From contig JAKOVQ010000017.1 of the NCBI GenBank assembly GCA_029781975.1, forward strand, positions 194,074 to 258,073: 64,000 nt of DNA, read 5' to 3'. This document shows positions 8,966 to 17,523 of this stretch, in pieces (the first letter of the stretch is position 1; every line of letters begins with the position of its first letter). This DNA is from Acidobacteriota bacterium. GTDB taxonomy: Bacteria; Acidobacteriota; Thermoanaerobaculia; UBA5066. The notes beneath the pieces are model-generated. The model made no database searches. It was not told the DNA's origin and saw only the letters and a program-made list of their open reading frames with translations. A program made the translations under genes and the position numbers.

Positions 8966-10510
8966 CTACCTCTTCCTGGGCTTCCTGGGCCTTCCGGCGG
9001 GGGCGCCGGCCTGGCCGGCCGGGACGTCGATCTGCGCCTTCTGGATCTTCCCGGAGAAGTCGACGTAGATCGACTTCCACTCGCTGAAGACGTCGAGGCC
9101 CGCGAGGCCGGCTTCGCGGTGGCCGTTGCCGGTCTGCTTGTTCCCGCCGAACGGCAGGTGCGTCTCGGCGCCGATCGTCGGGATGTTGACGTAGAAGAGG
9201 CCGGTCTCGAGGTCCCGCATCGCCGTGAAGGCGCGGTTCACGTCCTGCGTGAAGATCGAGGACGAGAGGCCGTAGTCGATGTCGTTGGCGACCTCGATCG
9301 CCTCGTCGAACGACCGCACGGGGATGATCGAGGTGACGGGCCCGAAGATCTCCTCCTGGCTCGTCCGCATCTTCGGGTGGCAGTCGGCGAAGACGGTCGG
9401 GGCGACGAACCAGCCGTTCGCGTGGGCCTTCCCCTTCAGCCGGTAGCCGCCGGCCGCCAGGGTCGCCCCCTCGTTCCTGCCGATCGCGACGTACTCGAGG
9501 ACGGTCTCCATCTGGCTCTCGTTGACCGACGGGCCCATCTCGACTCTCGGGTCCAGGCCGTCGCCGACCTTCAGGGCCTTCGCCCGCTCCGCGACCATCT
9601 CGGTGAACTTCTTCGCGACCTTCTTGTGGACGATGAGCCGGGACGAGGCGGTGCAGCGCTGGCCGCTCGTGCCGAAGGCGCCCCAGATGGCGCCGTCGAC
9701 GGCCAGCTCGAGGTTGGCGTCGTCCATCACGATGATCGGGTTCTTGCCGCCCATCTCGAGGTGGACGTGCTTGAAGTCGGGCGCGCACGCCTGGTTGATC
9801 GTCTTCCCCACCGAGGTCGAGCCGGTGAAGGAGATGACGCGGACCCGCGGGTCCTTGATCAGCGGCATCCCGACGCGGCTCCCCGAGCCGGTGACGACGT
9901 TGAAGACGCCGGGCGGCAGCCCGGCCTCCTCGAGCGCCTTCGCGAAGTTGATGACGCTCAGGGGCGTGTCGGTGGCCGGCTTGATGACGACCGTGTTGCC
10001 GCAGATGAGCGCCGCGGTCGACTTCCAGGCCGGGATCGCCATCGGGAAGTTCCACGGCGTGATGAAGCCGCAGACCCCGATGGGGCTCCGCACGGCCATC
10101 GCGAACTTGTTCGGGAGCTCCGACGGGGTCGTGGCGCCGTGGAGGCGGCGCCCCTCGCCGCCCATCAGGAAGGCCATGTCGATGGCCTCCTGGACGTCGC
10201 CGCGGGTCTCCTTGAGGACCTTCCCCATCTCCCGCGTCATGTCGCGGGCGAACTCCTCCTTCCGCTCGGTCAGGATCCGGCCGAGCCGGTAGAGGATCTC
10301 GCCCCGCTGCGGCCCGGGGACCAGCCGCCAGCTCTTGTACGCCTCGGCCGCCGCGTCGACGGCCGCCTTCACGTCCCTTTCGTCGGAATCCTGGAAGCGT
10401 CCGATCAGGTCGCGGGTGTCGGCGGGGTTGCGGTTCTCGAACCTCCGTCGCGTCGCCGACGCGACCCACCGGCCGCCGATGTAGTTCCTGTACGTCTCGG
10501 TCTTCGTCAC
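8966..10510 (-). CDS. NAD(P)-dependent aldehyde dehydrogenase
   Basis: This 514-residue ALDH-superfamily enzyme oxidises an aldehyde to the carboxylate with NAD(P)+. The Rossmann part includes [14 protein letters not shown] and FTGSTSVG. The general base is Glu252 in LEMGGKNP, and the catalytic nucleophile is Cys286 in [18 protein letters not shown] and the C-terminal [12 protein letters not shown] stretch complete the fold. The start is taken as GTG 10510, preceded by GGAGGAG; a longer GTG-started frame exists upstream but adds only low-complexity Arg/Pro sequence and overlaps the bactofilin gene. The substrate cannot be read from the sequence. It lies 22 bases downstream of the bactofilin gene and may share its transcript. 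The C-terminus is an unusual Gly/Pro/Arg tail. Confidence 0.92.
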   Translation of the reverse strand: MTKTETYRNYIGGRWVASATRRRFENRNPADTRDLIGRFQDSDERDVKAAVDAAAEAYKSWRLVPGPQRGEILYRLGRILTERKEEFARDMTREMGKVLKETRGDVQEAIDMAFLMGGEGRRLHGATTPSELPNKFAMAVRSPIGVCGFITPWNFPMAIPAWKSTAALICGNTVVIKPATDTPLSVINFAKALEEAGLPPGVFNVVTGSGSRVGMPLIKDPRVRVISFTGSTSVGKTINQACAPDFKHVHLEMGGKNPIIVMDDANLELAVDGAIWGAFGTSGQRCTASSRLIVHKKVAKKFTEMVAERAKALKVGDGLDPRVEMGPSVNESQMETVLEYVAIGRNEGATLAAGGYRLKGKAHANGWFVAPTVFADCHPKMRTSQEEIFGPVTSIIPVRSFDEAIEVANDIDYGLSSSIFTQDVNRAFTAMRDLETGLFYVNIPTIGAETHLPFGGNKQTGNGHREAGLAGLDVFSEWKSIYVDFSGKIQKAQIDVPAGQAGAPAGRPRKPRKR

Positions 10511-10532
10511 CAACTCCTCCGTTCTCTCGTCC

Positions 10533-11030
10533 TCAGGCCTTCGGCTTGGGGTCGGCCGGCGGCGCGGCCGCGGGCTGCGCTCCCCCGACGGCACCCTTGC
10601 CGCCCATGTCGACGCTTCCCTTGAACTGGGCCCCCTCCGCGATGGCGATCTTGGGCGCCCGGATGTTCCCCTCGAGGGTCCCCGTCGCGACGATCTCGAC
10701 CTTCTCGGCCGTCACGTTCCCGACGACCCGTCCGGCGACGATGACGGACTGGGCCTTGATCTCGGCGTTCACCTGGGCCGACGGGCCGATGCGCAGGCTC
10801 TTCGAGACGTTGATCTTCCCCTCGACGCGCCCTTCGACGACGAGGTCCTCGTCTCCGTTCAGCTCGCCCTGGATCCGGATCTGCGGTCCTATCACGGCTC
10901 TCCTCGCTTCCGGGGTCGCCGGCGCCTCGCGGCGCTCGGGTGGGACCGGCGGGACGGCCGCCCCGGCGGGGCGGACCGGCGCCTGTCGTGGCTCCTCGGG
11001 CGCGCGCGCCCCCTTACCGAATAGCGCCAT
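10533..11030 (-). CDS. Bactofilin (polymer-forming cytoskeletal protein)
   Basis: This 165-residue protein has a central bactofilin (DUF583) beta-helix at about residues 45-140, with the characteristic repeats [37 protein letters not shown] and [14 protein letters not shown]. It is flanked by a proline-rich N-terminus and an Ala/Pro/Lys C-terminus, the usual disordered ends. Bactofilins assemble into nucleotide-independent filaments at the membrane and scaffold cell-shape or cell-wall enzymes. ATG 11030 follows GCGAGAAG. It lies between the PPTase gene (141 bases upstream in transcription) and the ALDH gene (22 bases downstream). Whether it belongs to the lipid-synthase operon or is transcribed separately is unclear. 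Confidence 0.93.
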   Translation of the reverse strand: MALFGKGARAPEEPRQAPVRPAGAAVPPVPPERREAPATPEARRAVIGPQIRIQGELNGDEDLVVEGRVEGKINVSKSLRIGPSAQVNAEIKAQSVIVAGRVVGNVTAEKVEIVATGTLEGNIRAPKIAIAEGAQFKGSVDMGGKGAVGGAQPAAAPPADPKPKA

Positions 11031-11171
11031 CTTCTCGCCCGTCCCTCGTTCGGAACGTCGCGGCCGGCCGGTCCCGCCCCTCTCGTTCGCCTGCTCCTCC
11101 CGGCCCGTCTCCGCGAGCCGTGGAAGGCCGCCGCCAGGGGTCCGGGGCCGCGCCGATCACGCCGGTCGATC

Positions 11172-11864
11172 TTACACGACGGAGGGCTCGCCGAGCGGCT
11201 CCGGCGGCGCCGACGCCGGCTCCGAGAGGACGGTGACGACGTCGTCCCCGTCCGCCCGCCACCACCCCGCCGCGCCCTCCACGGCCGCGGCGCCCCAGAC
11301 CCGGAAGGGCCGCCAGCCCTCCCGCTCGGGGGCCTCCGGCTCGATCAGCACGGAGACGTCGTGCGTCGACCGGCGGAGCCCCTCCCCGATCGCCTTCAAG
11401 GCGCTTTCCTTGGCGCTCCAGAGGAGCGTCTCGTAGAGGGCTCGCCCCGCAGCCGGAAGCGACGCCAGGAGGCCCCGCTCCGACTCGGTGAAGTAGTCGA
11501 GGGCGAAGGACGTCCCGCGCGCCTCCACCCGCTCGAGGTCGCATCCGACGCGGCTCCCGGACGGTCCGAGGAGGCAGAGGGCGCGGCCGCCCGAGTGGCT
11601 GATGGAGAGGGCGAACGGAACGGGGCCCTCCTCCGTCCGGGCCTGGGGGGCCCCCGACGGAAGGGGAAGGACCTCGATCCGCGAAGCCGGAGGAGGGAGG
11701 CCCGCCAGGAGGAGCGCCCGCTTCGCCGTGAACCGGCCGAGCAGCCAGTCCGCCCGCCGCTTGGCGACCCGGAACCGGGCCGCGACGGCGCGTTCACTCT
11801 CCGACAGCCAGGTGTCGGGGGGAGGGACGCCGCCCGGACCCTGGAGGAGCCAGCGGAGCCTCAC
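11172..11864 (-). CDS. 4'-phosphopantetheinyl transferase (Sfp type)
   Basis: This 230-residue enzyme transfers 4'-phosphopantetheine from CoA to carrier proteins. The diagnostic motifs are present: SISHSGG, the Mg-binding GCDLE with Asp109 and Glu111, and WSAKESALKA with Trp149, Lys152 and Glu153. The length fits the Sfp/Gsp class used for PKS, NRPS and PUFA synthases rather than the shorter AcpS. The start GTG 11864 overlaps the stop of the carboxylase gene by four bases (GTGA), indicating translational coupling. Its position at the end of the synthase operon implies that the three tandem ACPs of the 2851-residue protein are its clients. A TAA stop ends the frame. Confidence 0.93.
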   Translation of the reverse strand: MRLRWLLQGPGGVPPPDTWLSESERAVAARFRVAKRRADWLLGRFTAKRALLLAGLPPPASRIEVLPLPSGAPQARTEEGPVPFALSISHSGGRALCLLGPSGSRVGCDLERVEARGTSFALDYFTESERGLLASLPAAGRALYETLLWSAKESALKAIGEGLRRSTHDVSVLIEPEAPEREGWRPFRVWGAAAVEGAAGWWRADGDDVVTVLSEPASAPPEPLGEPSVV

Positions 11865-14800
11865 GCGCCGCCCCGCTCGCGCCCGAGCTCCCGCTCCATG
11901 CCCCGCTCGATCGCCTCGACGAGGTAGGGGCGGAGCCGTCCGGGCGGGAGGATCAGGTCGAGCGACCCGACGTCGCGTGCGCGCTGGACGCTGTGGATGG
12001 CGTCGAACTCCTCCGCGACCTCCCCCAGCTTCTCCGACCTCACCGCGCGGGCCAGGTCGGAGAGGCGCCGGCGAAGCGGCCGCCGCTCGCCCTCCGCCGC
12101 CGCCGCGACCTCCTTCTCGAGCGCGGCGACGCGCGGGTCCCTCCTCGTCCGCAGGTCCACCTCGCGGGCGAAGACAACGGCCGCGGCCGGGGCGCCCCCG
12201 ATCACCGAGGCGTAGGTCCCCTCCAGGGCCGCCACCTCCATGTTGTCGTTCAGGGTCTTCGAGAAGACGACGAACGCGCCGCCGTGGTAGCGGGAGACGA
12301 CCGTGAAGACGATCGGGCCGCGGAAGTTGACGACGGCCCGGCCGATCTCGGCGCCGTACTCCAGCTGGAGCTTGCGCATCGACTCGGGCGAGCCGTCGAA
12401 CCCGGACAGGTTCGCCAGGACGACGAGGGGGCGGTTGCCGCTGGCGGCGTTGATCGCCCGGGCGATCTTCTTCGACGCCATCGGGAAGAGGGTTCCGGAG
12501 GTCCACTGCTCGGGCCCGTCGTTGGCGACGAAGCCGATCCGCGGCAGGGGCCGCGACTCGAAGCCGAGCATCAGGACCGGGTAGCCGCCGAGGTGCGCGT
12601 CCCAGACCACCGCCACCTCGGCGTCCCGCATCCCGCTCCAGCGCTCGAGGGGCGGGTGGTCCTGGTCGGCGCACGCCGCCATCACCTTCCGGATCTCGAA
12701 CGGCTGCTTGCGCCCGGGATTCGCTCCGGCGGAGAAGACGTCCCCCACCGTCGCGAAGCTCCCCGGCTCGCTCCCGCCGTGGGGGAACGACCGGACGTCC
12801 CGCTCGAGGGGGTCCGTCGTCGCCGCCCGGCGGGGGAAGCGCTCCCCCGGGACGACGTAGGTGTGGTCGTAGTGCCGGAGAAGCACCCGGCACGCGTCGG
12901 GGAGGTCCCGCGCCCAGTACTGCGCCTGCCCGTTCGGACCCATCACCCGGTCGTAGCCGCCGATGCCGAGGTTGTCCTCGGCCGAGACCGAGCCCGAGTA
13001 GTCGAGCGCGGTCTTCCCGGTCAGGACCATCGCGCTCTCGGGGGTCATGACGAGGATGCCGCGCGTGTGCATGAGCATCGTCGCCTCGGCGTTCCAGTAG
13101 GGCTGCGCGCCGACGTTGATCCCGCAAACGACGACGTTGACCTCGCCCCCGCCCTGCGTGTACTCGATCAGGCGCCGGAGGACCCGGGAGATCCAGTCCA
13201 TGTTCTCGGTCCCGCTCTCCATCGCGATCCTGGCGCCGGCCGAGAGGGCATACCACTCCAGGGGGACGCGGAGCCGCTCGGCGAGGTCGAGCGCCGCCAG
13301 GATCCTCCGGCACTCCGGCTCGGCGAGCGAGCCCATCGCCCCCGTCGGGTCCCCCAGCAGGACGACGCGCGTCATCCCCTCGGGGATCCTGGGGGTGAAG
13401 CTCCGGAGGAGCCCGACGACGACGTTCGCATCGTTCTTCCCGAACGGCCTGTCGACGGGGACGAGCTCGTCTTCCTCGTCGAGGTCGTACTCCAGGAAGT
13501 CCCCCGGCGGGAAGTCGGCCCCGGCGGCGTCGCGCGGAGGCGCCAGCATCCGGACGATCTCGTAGGGGTAGGTCAGCCCCCGCTGGCGGAGCCGGACGAC
13601 CTTCTGCTCGTACTCCGAGAGCGAGCGCATCGGCTGCGTGCTGGGCCGGGCGACGGAGACGACGAGGCCCGACTCGGACGGGCTGTCGATGGAGACCACC
13701 CAGTCGCCCCGCTCCCCCGTCTGCGGGTGGCGCATCCGCGCCCGGATCGACACCCTCTCCAGGCCGAGGCCCGTCGTGAGCGGCGCCATCTTGCGCGCCA
13801 GGGCGTCGAGCTCGGACAGGGAGAGGTCGAGCTCGGGCCAGACGTCGAGCCAGATCCGGTTCCACTGGAGCCGCGCCTCGGGCTTCCGGTGGGCCTGCAC
13901 CTGCCGGATGGCGTCGACCGCCTCCAGGAGCATCCGCTCGAGGTACGGGAGCTGCACCACGCGGCCGGACGCGTCGCGCACCGGCGTCAGGTCGCGCACC
14001 TCGGCCTCCGCGATGAGGCGCTCGTCCTTGGGGTTGTCCTTCGCCACGACGCGGAAGAGGTAGACGTCCTCCACCGAGGGGAGCCGCTCCACGTGGAAGT
14101 TCGAGAGGCGCCAGATGTTGAAGCGCTTGCCGACCATGGGATGGAGGCCCCGGTAGAGGAGGTCCTCCGCGAGCTCCCCGTCCGGGCCGGGCCGGAAGGT
14201 CAGGTGCTGCATCCCCCCGAGGCCGGGGCCCTGGCCCGGGCCGGCGAGCGCGACCACGATCCTGCGGAGCGGACGGCCGAACGAGATCCCCGAGAGGAGG
14301 TCCCGGATCCTGGCGGCGTTCCGCTCCGCCTCTCCCAGGGGTCCGCGCCGCCACGCGTAGACGTCGACGGCGACCTCGACGCCTGCCGGCGCCGACTCCA
14401 GGAGCGGCCGCAGGCGCGCCACCGACTCCGCGAGGTCGGAATCGAGACACCAGGACGAGACGACGAGGACGCGGGTACCGTCGCCCTCGTGCGTCGCCGT
14501 CGCCGCCACCTGCTCTCCCAGGCGCACGGACTCGAAGCCGGAGAGGTGTCCGAAGCGGTAGTAGCGGCGGGTCAGGACCTCGAGGTAGAGGGCGCGCGCC
14601 GCCGCCGGGGCCCCGTCGAAACGTCCCGAAAGGAGACCGTGGAGCGGCTGGGGGCAGTCGACGAGAAGCTGGATCCGCCCCGCGCGCGAAGGTGACGAAG
14701 GGTCGGTGCAAAGCTGCGCGAGGACGCGCTCCACCTCGGCGTAGACCTCCGTGCGGCGGGCCTCGAAGACCGGCTTCTCGAACGTCCGGTAGCGGACCTC

Positions 14801-17449
14801 GCGGGCGAGGTCGGAGAGCGACGGGAAGCGGCTCTCGGCCGCCTCGACCAGCCGGTCGAGGAGCTCGCGGTGACGCGGGTCGTCGCGAGCTCCGGGGGGA
14901 GCGGGCGCGAGGAGCCGCCGCTCGAGGATCGCGAGGACCGGCTCGACCTGCTGATCGACCCTCTGGTGCGACTTCCAGATCCAGAGGAGGGCCTGGCGCA
15001 GGGCCGGCGACGGGGCGAGGTCGGTCACGCCGTAGTGCGCGACGGCGAGCCGGAGGCGGTCGAAGAAGCGGTCGGGCAGGCTGGCCGTCTGCCCGGCGAG
15101 CGTCCTCAGGTACGTCAGGAAGTACTCCCCCGTGGAGACGGTCTCCTCGACTCCGTCGGTCGCCCCCGAACGCCGCCGGAAGAGCGAGGAGATGTCGGCG
15201 AACGCCGACAGGATCTGGTCCTCCGCCTCGCGCCGGGCCGCGTCGTCGACCTCCGCGGAGGCCGTCGCTCCGAGCTCGGAGACGAGCCGCCGGGCTTCGG
15301 CCGGGTCGGTGTCGAACCCGAGGACGAGGTGGCGGATCTCGTCGAGGGTGGAAAGGACCCTTTCCCTCCCGGGGACCGATGCGCCGGTCTCGCCGGGGCC
15401 GGTCTCGGGAGGAAGCGCGATCCTCTCGGCGGCGGGCTCCCCCTCCTCGCGCTCGGCCGGGTCGAGCCTCACGAGCGCGACTCCGGGCCCGACCTGGACG
15501 TTCGGGACGACCAGGACGTCGCGGACCCGCCCCGCGAACGGGGCGAGGAGAGGCATCTCCATCTTCATCGCCTCGAGGACGGCGATCCGCCCTCCCGCCT
15601 TCACCTCGTCTCCCGGGCGGACGGCGAGCGAGACGACGACGGCCGGGGAGGTGGCCCGGAGGATCCCGAGGTCGTCGCGCGAGAAGCGGTGCGGGACGCC
15701 GTCCACCTCGACGAGGTGGTGGAGCCCCTGGACGACGGAGACGACCCGGTGGCGGCGGCCCCCGATCGTGAGCCAGCGCTCGAACCGGGAAAGCGGCACC
15801 AGCTTCGCGTCGATCCGCCCGCCGTCGACCTCCACGCGGTAGTCCGATGGTCCGAGGCGGAAGACGCGGAGGCCGTAGCTCTGCCCGCGGTGGCGCAGCT
15901 CGACGGCCCGCCCCACCTCCTCGCGCGCCTCCGGACGCATCCGCGCCGCCGACGCGTAGAACCGGGACTCCTCGAGCGCGAGCTCCGCCTCGTAGACCTC
16001 GAGGGCGGCCATCACCAGCGCCGCGCCCGCGTGGCGGCGCAGCCCCTTGCGGGAGACCGCCGTCACCCGCTCGAGCCAGCCGGTGTCGAAGTCGCCGGAG
16101 CGGACCTCGGGGCGGTCGAGGAGCTCGAGGAGGAAGGCCTTGTTCGTCGTCCCCCCGTCCAGGACGATGGCGCTCTCCGACAGGGCGCGCCTCAGGCGCG
16201 CGAGCGCCTCGTCGCGCGTCCGGCCGTGGGCGATCACCTTCGCCACCATCGGGTCGAACTCCGCGGCGACCGAGTCCCCTTCCGTCACGCCCCGGTCGAT
16301 CCGCATCCCCGGACCGGTCGGCAGGCGGAAGAGGGCGAACGTCCCCGGGGCCGGCGCGAAGTCGGCGTCCGGGTCCTCGGCGTTCAGCCTCACCTCAATG
16401 GCGTGACCGACCGGCGCCGGCGGCTCGCCCTCGAGCCGCCCGCCCCGGGCGACGTGGATCTGGAGCTTGACGAGGTCGAGCCCCGTCGTGGCCTCGGTGA
16501 CCGGGTGCTCGACCTGGAGCCGCGCGTTCACCTCGAGGAACGAGAACGTCTGGCCCCTCGGGTCGAAGAGGAACTCGACGGTGCCGGCGTTCCGGTAGCC
16601 CGCGAGCCGCGTCAGGCGGACGGCGGCCTCCCGGAGCGCCCGGTCGAGCCCGGGAGCCAGCGACGGGGCCGGGGACTCCTCGAGGACCTTCTGGTTCCGC
16701 CGCTGCAGGGTGCAGTCGCGGACCCCGACGGCCCAGGTCGTCCCGTGGTCGTCCGCGAGGACCTGGACCTCGACGTGGCGGACCCCTTCGAGGAGCTTCT
16801 CGAGGAAGACCGTGTCGAGGCCGAACGAGAGGAGCGCCTCCCCGCGGGCCGCGTCGAACGCATCGGCCAGGCCCGCGGCCGAATCGACACGCCGGATCCC
16901 CCGCCCTCCGCCGCCGGCGGCCGCCTTCATCATGAGCGGGTAGCCGAGCCGCTCCGCGGACTCGCGCGCCATCGCGAGGGTCTCGACCGGCGCCCCGCTC
17001 CACGGGACGACCGGGACCCGCGCCCGGTCCGCGAGCCTCTTGGCGCTCACCTTGTCGCCCAGCAGGCGCATCGCCTCCGGCGGCGGGCCGATGAAGACGA
17101 GGCCGAGCCTGCCGCAGAGCTCGGCGAACGCGGCGTCCTCCGAGACGAAGCCCCACCCGGGCCAGACGGCATCCACGGCGCCCGCCGCGAACGCCCTCTC
17201 CAGGCGTCCGGTGTCGAGGTAGCTGCTCCGCCGCCTGCCGTCCGTCGGGTCGACGAAGCTCGCGGCTCCCAGCGAGACGGCCTCGTCGGCCTCGCGCACG
17301 AACATCGCCCGCCGGTCCGGCTCGGTGTAGAGGGCCACCGTCACGAGCCGGGTCCCCCGCTCCTGGTTGAACTCGCGGACGGCGTTGATGAAGCGCATCG
17401 CGGCCTCGCCCCGGTTGACGATGGCCACTCGCTCGAAATCGCGTTTCAT
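11861..17449 (-). CDS. Single-chain biotin-dependent acetyl/acyl-CoA carboxylase
   Basis: This 1862-residue protein carries all the functions of an acyl-CoA carboxylase in one chain. The biotin carboxylase part (about 1-470) starts VAIVNRGEAAMRF and includes the ATP-grasp glycine loop KAAAGGGGRGIRR, RHVEVQVLAD and [14 protein letters not shown] biotinyl domain follows with VLEAMKMEMP, biotin on Lys629. A long middle region (about 690-1300) resembles the non-catalytic central region of eukaryotic ACCs. The C-terminal part (about 1310-1830) is a carboxyltransferase with SAGARIAMESG, GINVGAQPYWNAEATM and LANLSGFDGS. ATG 17449 follows GGGAGGAAG. The expected role is making malonyl-CoA (or a related extender) for the adjacent synthase. 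Bacterial fused carboxylases of similar size are annotated in actinobacteria, so the architecture is rare rather than unheard of. Confidence 0.88.
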   Translation of the reverse strand: MKRDFERVAIVNRGEAAMRFINAVREFNQERGTRLVTVALYTEPDRRAMFVREADEAVSLGAASFVDPTDGRRRSSYLDTGRLERAFAAGAVDAVWPGWGFVSEDAAFAELCGRLGLVFIGPPPEAMRLLGDKVSAKRLADRARVPVVPWSGAPVETLAMARESAERLGYPLMMKAAAGGGGRGIRRVDSAAGLADAFDAARGEALLSFGLDTVFLEKLLEGVRHVEVQVLADDHGTTWAVGVRDCTLQRRNQKVLEESPAPSLAPGLDRALREAAVRLTRLAGYRNAGTVEFLFDPRGQTFSFLEVNARLQVEHPVTEATTGLDLVKLQIHVARGGRLEGEPPAPVGHAIEVRLNAEDPDADFAPAPGTFALFRLPTGPGMRIDRGVTEGDSVAAEFDPMVAKVIAHGRTRDEALARLRRALSESAIVLDGGTTNKAFLLELLDRPEVRSGDFDTGWLERVTAVSRKGLRRHAGAALVMAALEVYEAELALEESRFYASAARMRPEAREEVGRAVELRHRGQSYGLRVFRLGPSDYRVEVDGGRIDAKLVPLSRFERWLTIGGRRHRVVSVVQGLHHLVEVDGVPHRFSRDDLGILRATSPAVVVSLAVRPGDEVKAGGRIAVLEAMKMEMPLLAPFAGRVRDVLVVPNVQVGPGVALVRLDPAEREEGEPAAERIALPPETGPGETGASVPGRERVLSTLDEIRHLVLGFDTDPAEARRLVSELGATASAEVDDAARREAEDQILSAFADISSLFRRRSGATDGVEETVSTGEYFLTYLRTLAGQTASLPDRFFDRLRLAVAHYGVTDLAPSPALRQALLWIWKSHQRVDQQVEPVLAILERRLLAPAPPGARDDPRHRELLDRLVEAAESRFPSLSDLAREVRYRTFEKPVFEARRTEVYAEVERVLAQLCTDPSSPSRAGRIQLLVDCPQPLHGLLSGRFDGAPAAARALYLEVLTRRYYRFGHLSGFESVRLGEQVAATATHEGDGTRVLVVSSWCLDSDLAESVARLRPLLESAPAGVEVAVDVYAWRRGPLGEAERNAARIRDLLSGISFGRPLRRIVVALAGPGQGPGLGGMQHLTFRPGPDGELAEDLLYRGLHPMVGKRFNIWRLSNFHVERLPSVEDVYLFRVVAKDNPKDERLIAEAEVRDLTPVRDASGRVVQLPYLERMLLEAVDAIRQVQAHRKPEARLQWNRIWLDVWPELDLSLSELDALARKMAPLTTGLGLERVSIRARMRHPQTGERGDWVVSIDSPSESGLVVSVARPSTQPMRSLSEYEQKVVRLRQRGLTYPYEIVRMLAPPRDAAGADFPPGDFLEYDLDEEDELVPVDRPFGKNDANVVVGLLRSFTPRIPEGMTRVVLLGDPTGAMGSLAEPECRRILAALDLAERLRVPLEWYALSAGARIAMESGTENMDWISRVLRRLIEYTQGGGEVNVVVCGINVGAQPYWNAEATMLMHTRGILVMTPESAMVLTGKTALDYSGSVSAEDNLGIGGYDRVMGPNGQAQYWARDLPDACRVLLRHYDHTYVVPGERFPRRAATTDPLERDVRSFPHGGSEPGSFATVGDVFSAGANPGRKQPFEIRKVMAACADQDHPPLERWSGMRDAEVAVVWDAHLGGYPVLMLGFESRPLPRIGFVANDGPEQWTSGTLFPMASKKIARAINAASGNRPLVVLANLSGFDGSPESMRKLQLEYGAEIGRAVVNFRGPIVFTVVSRYHGGAFVVFSKTLNDNMEVAALEGTYASVIGGAPAAAVVFAREVDLRTRRDPRVAALEKEVAAAAEGERRPLRRRLSDLARAVRSEKLGEVAEEFDAIHSVQRARDVGSLDLILPPGRLRPYLVEAIERGMERELGRERGGA

Positions 17450-17480
17450 TCTTCCTCCCGCCCTCGGCGCCGGTCCGGGG

Positions 17481-17513
17481 CGGGCGGGGCGGGCCCCGGG
17501 CCCGCCCCGCCCG
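17481..17513. other. GC-only hairpin between synthase and carboxylase genes
   Basis: CGGGCGGGGCGGGC (17481-17494) pairs exactly with 17500-17513 around a 5-base loop, giving a stem of 14 G-C pairs in the 74-base gap between the two big genes. No T-tract follows in either direction. In the transcript it ends about 31 bases before the carboxylase ATG and its GGGAGGAAG site. It could attenuate, mark a processing site, or stabilise the upstream message. Confidence 0.55.
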
Positions 17514-17523
17514 GGAGCCGCGC

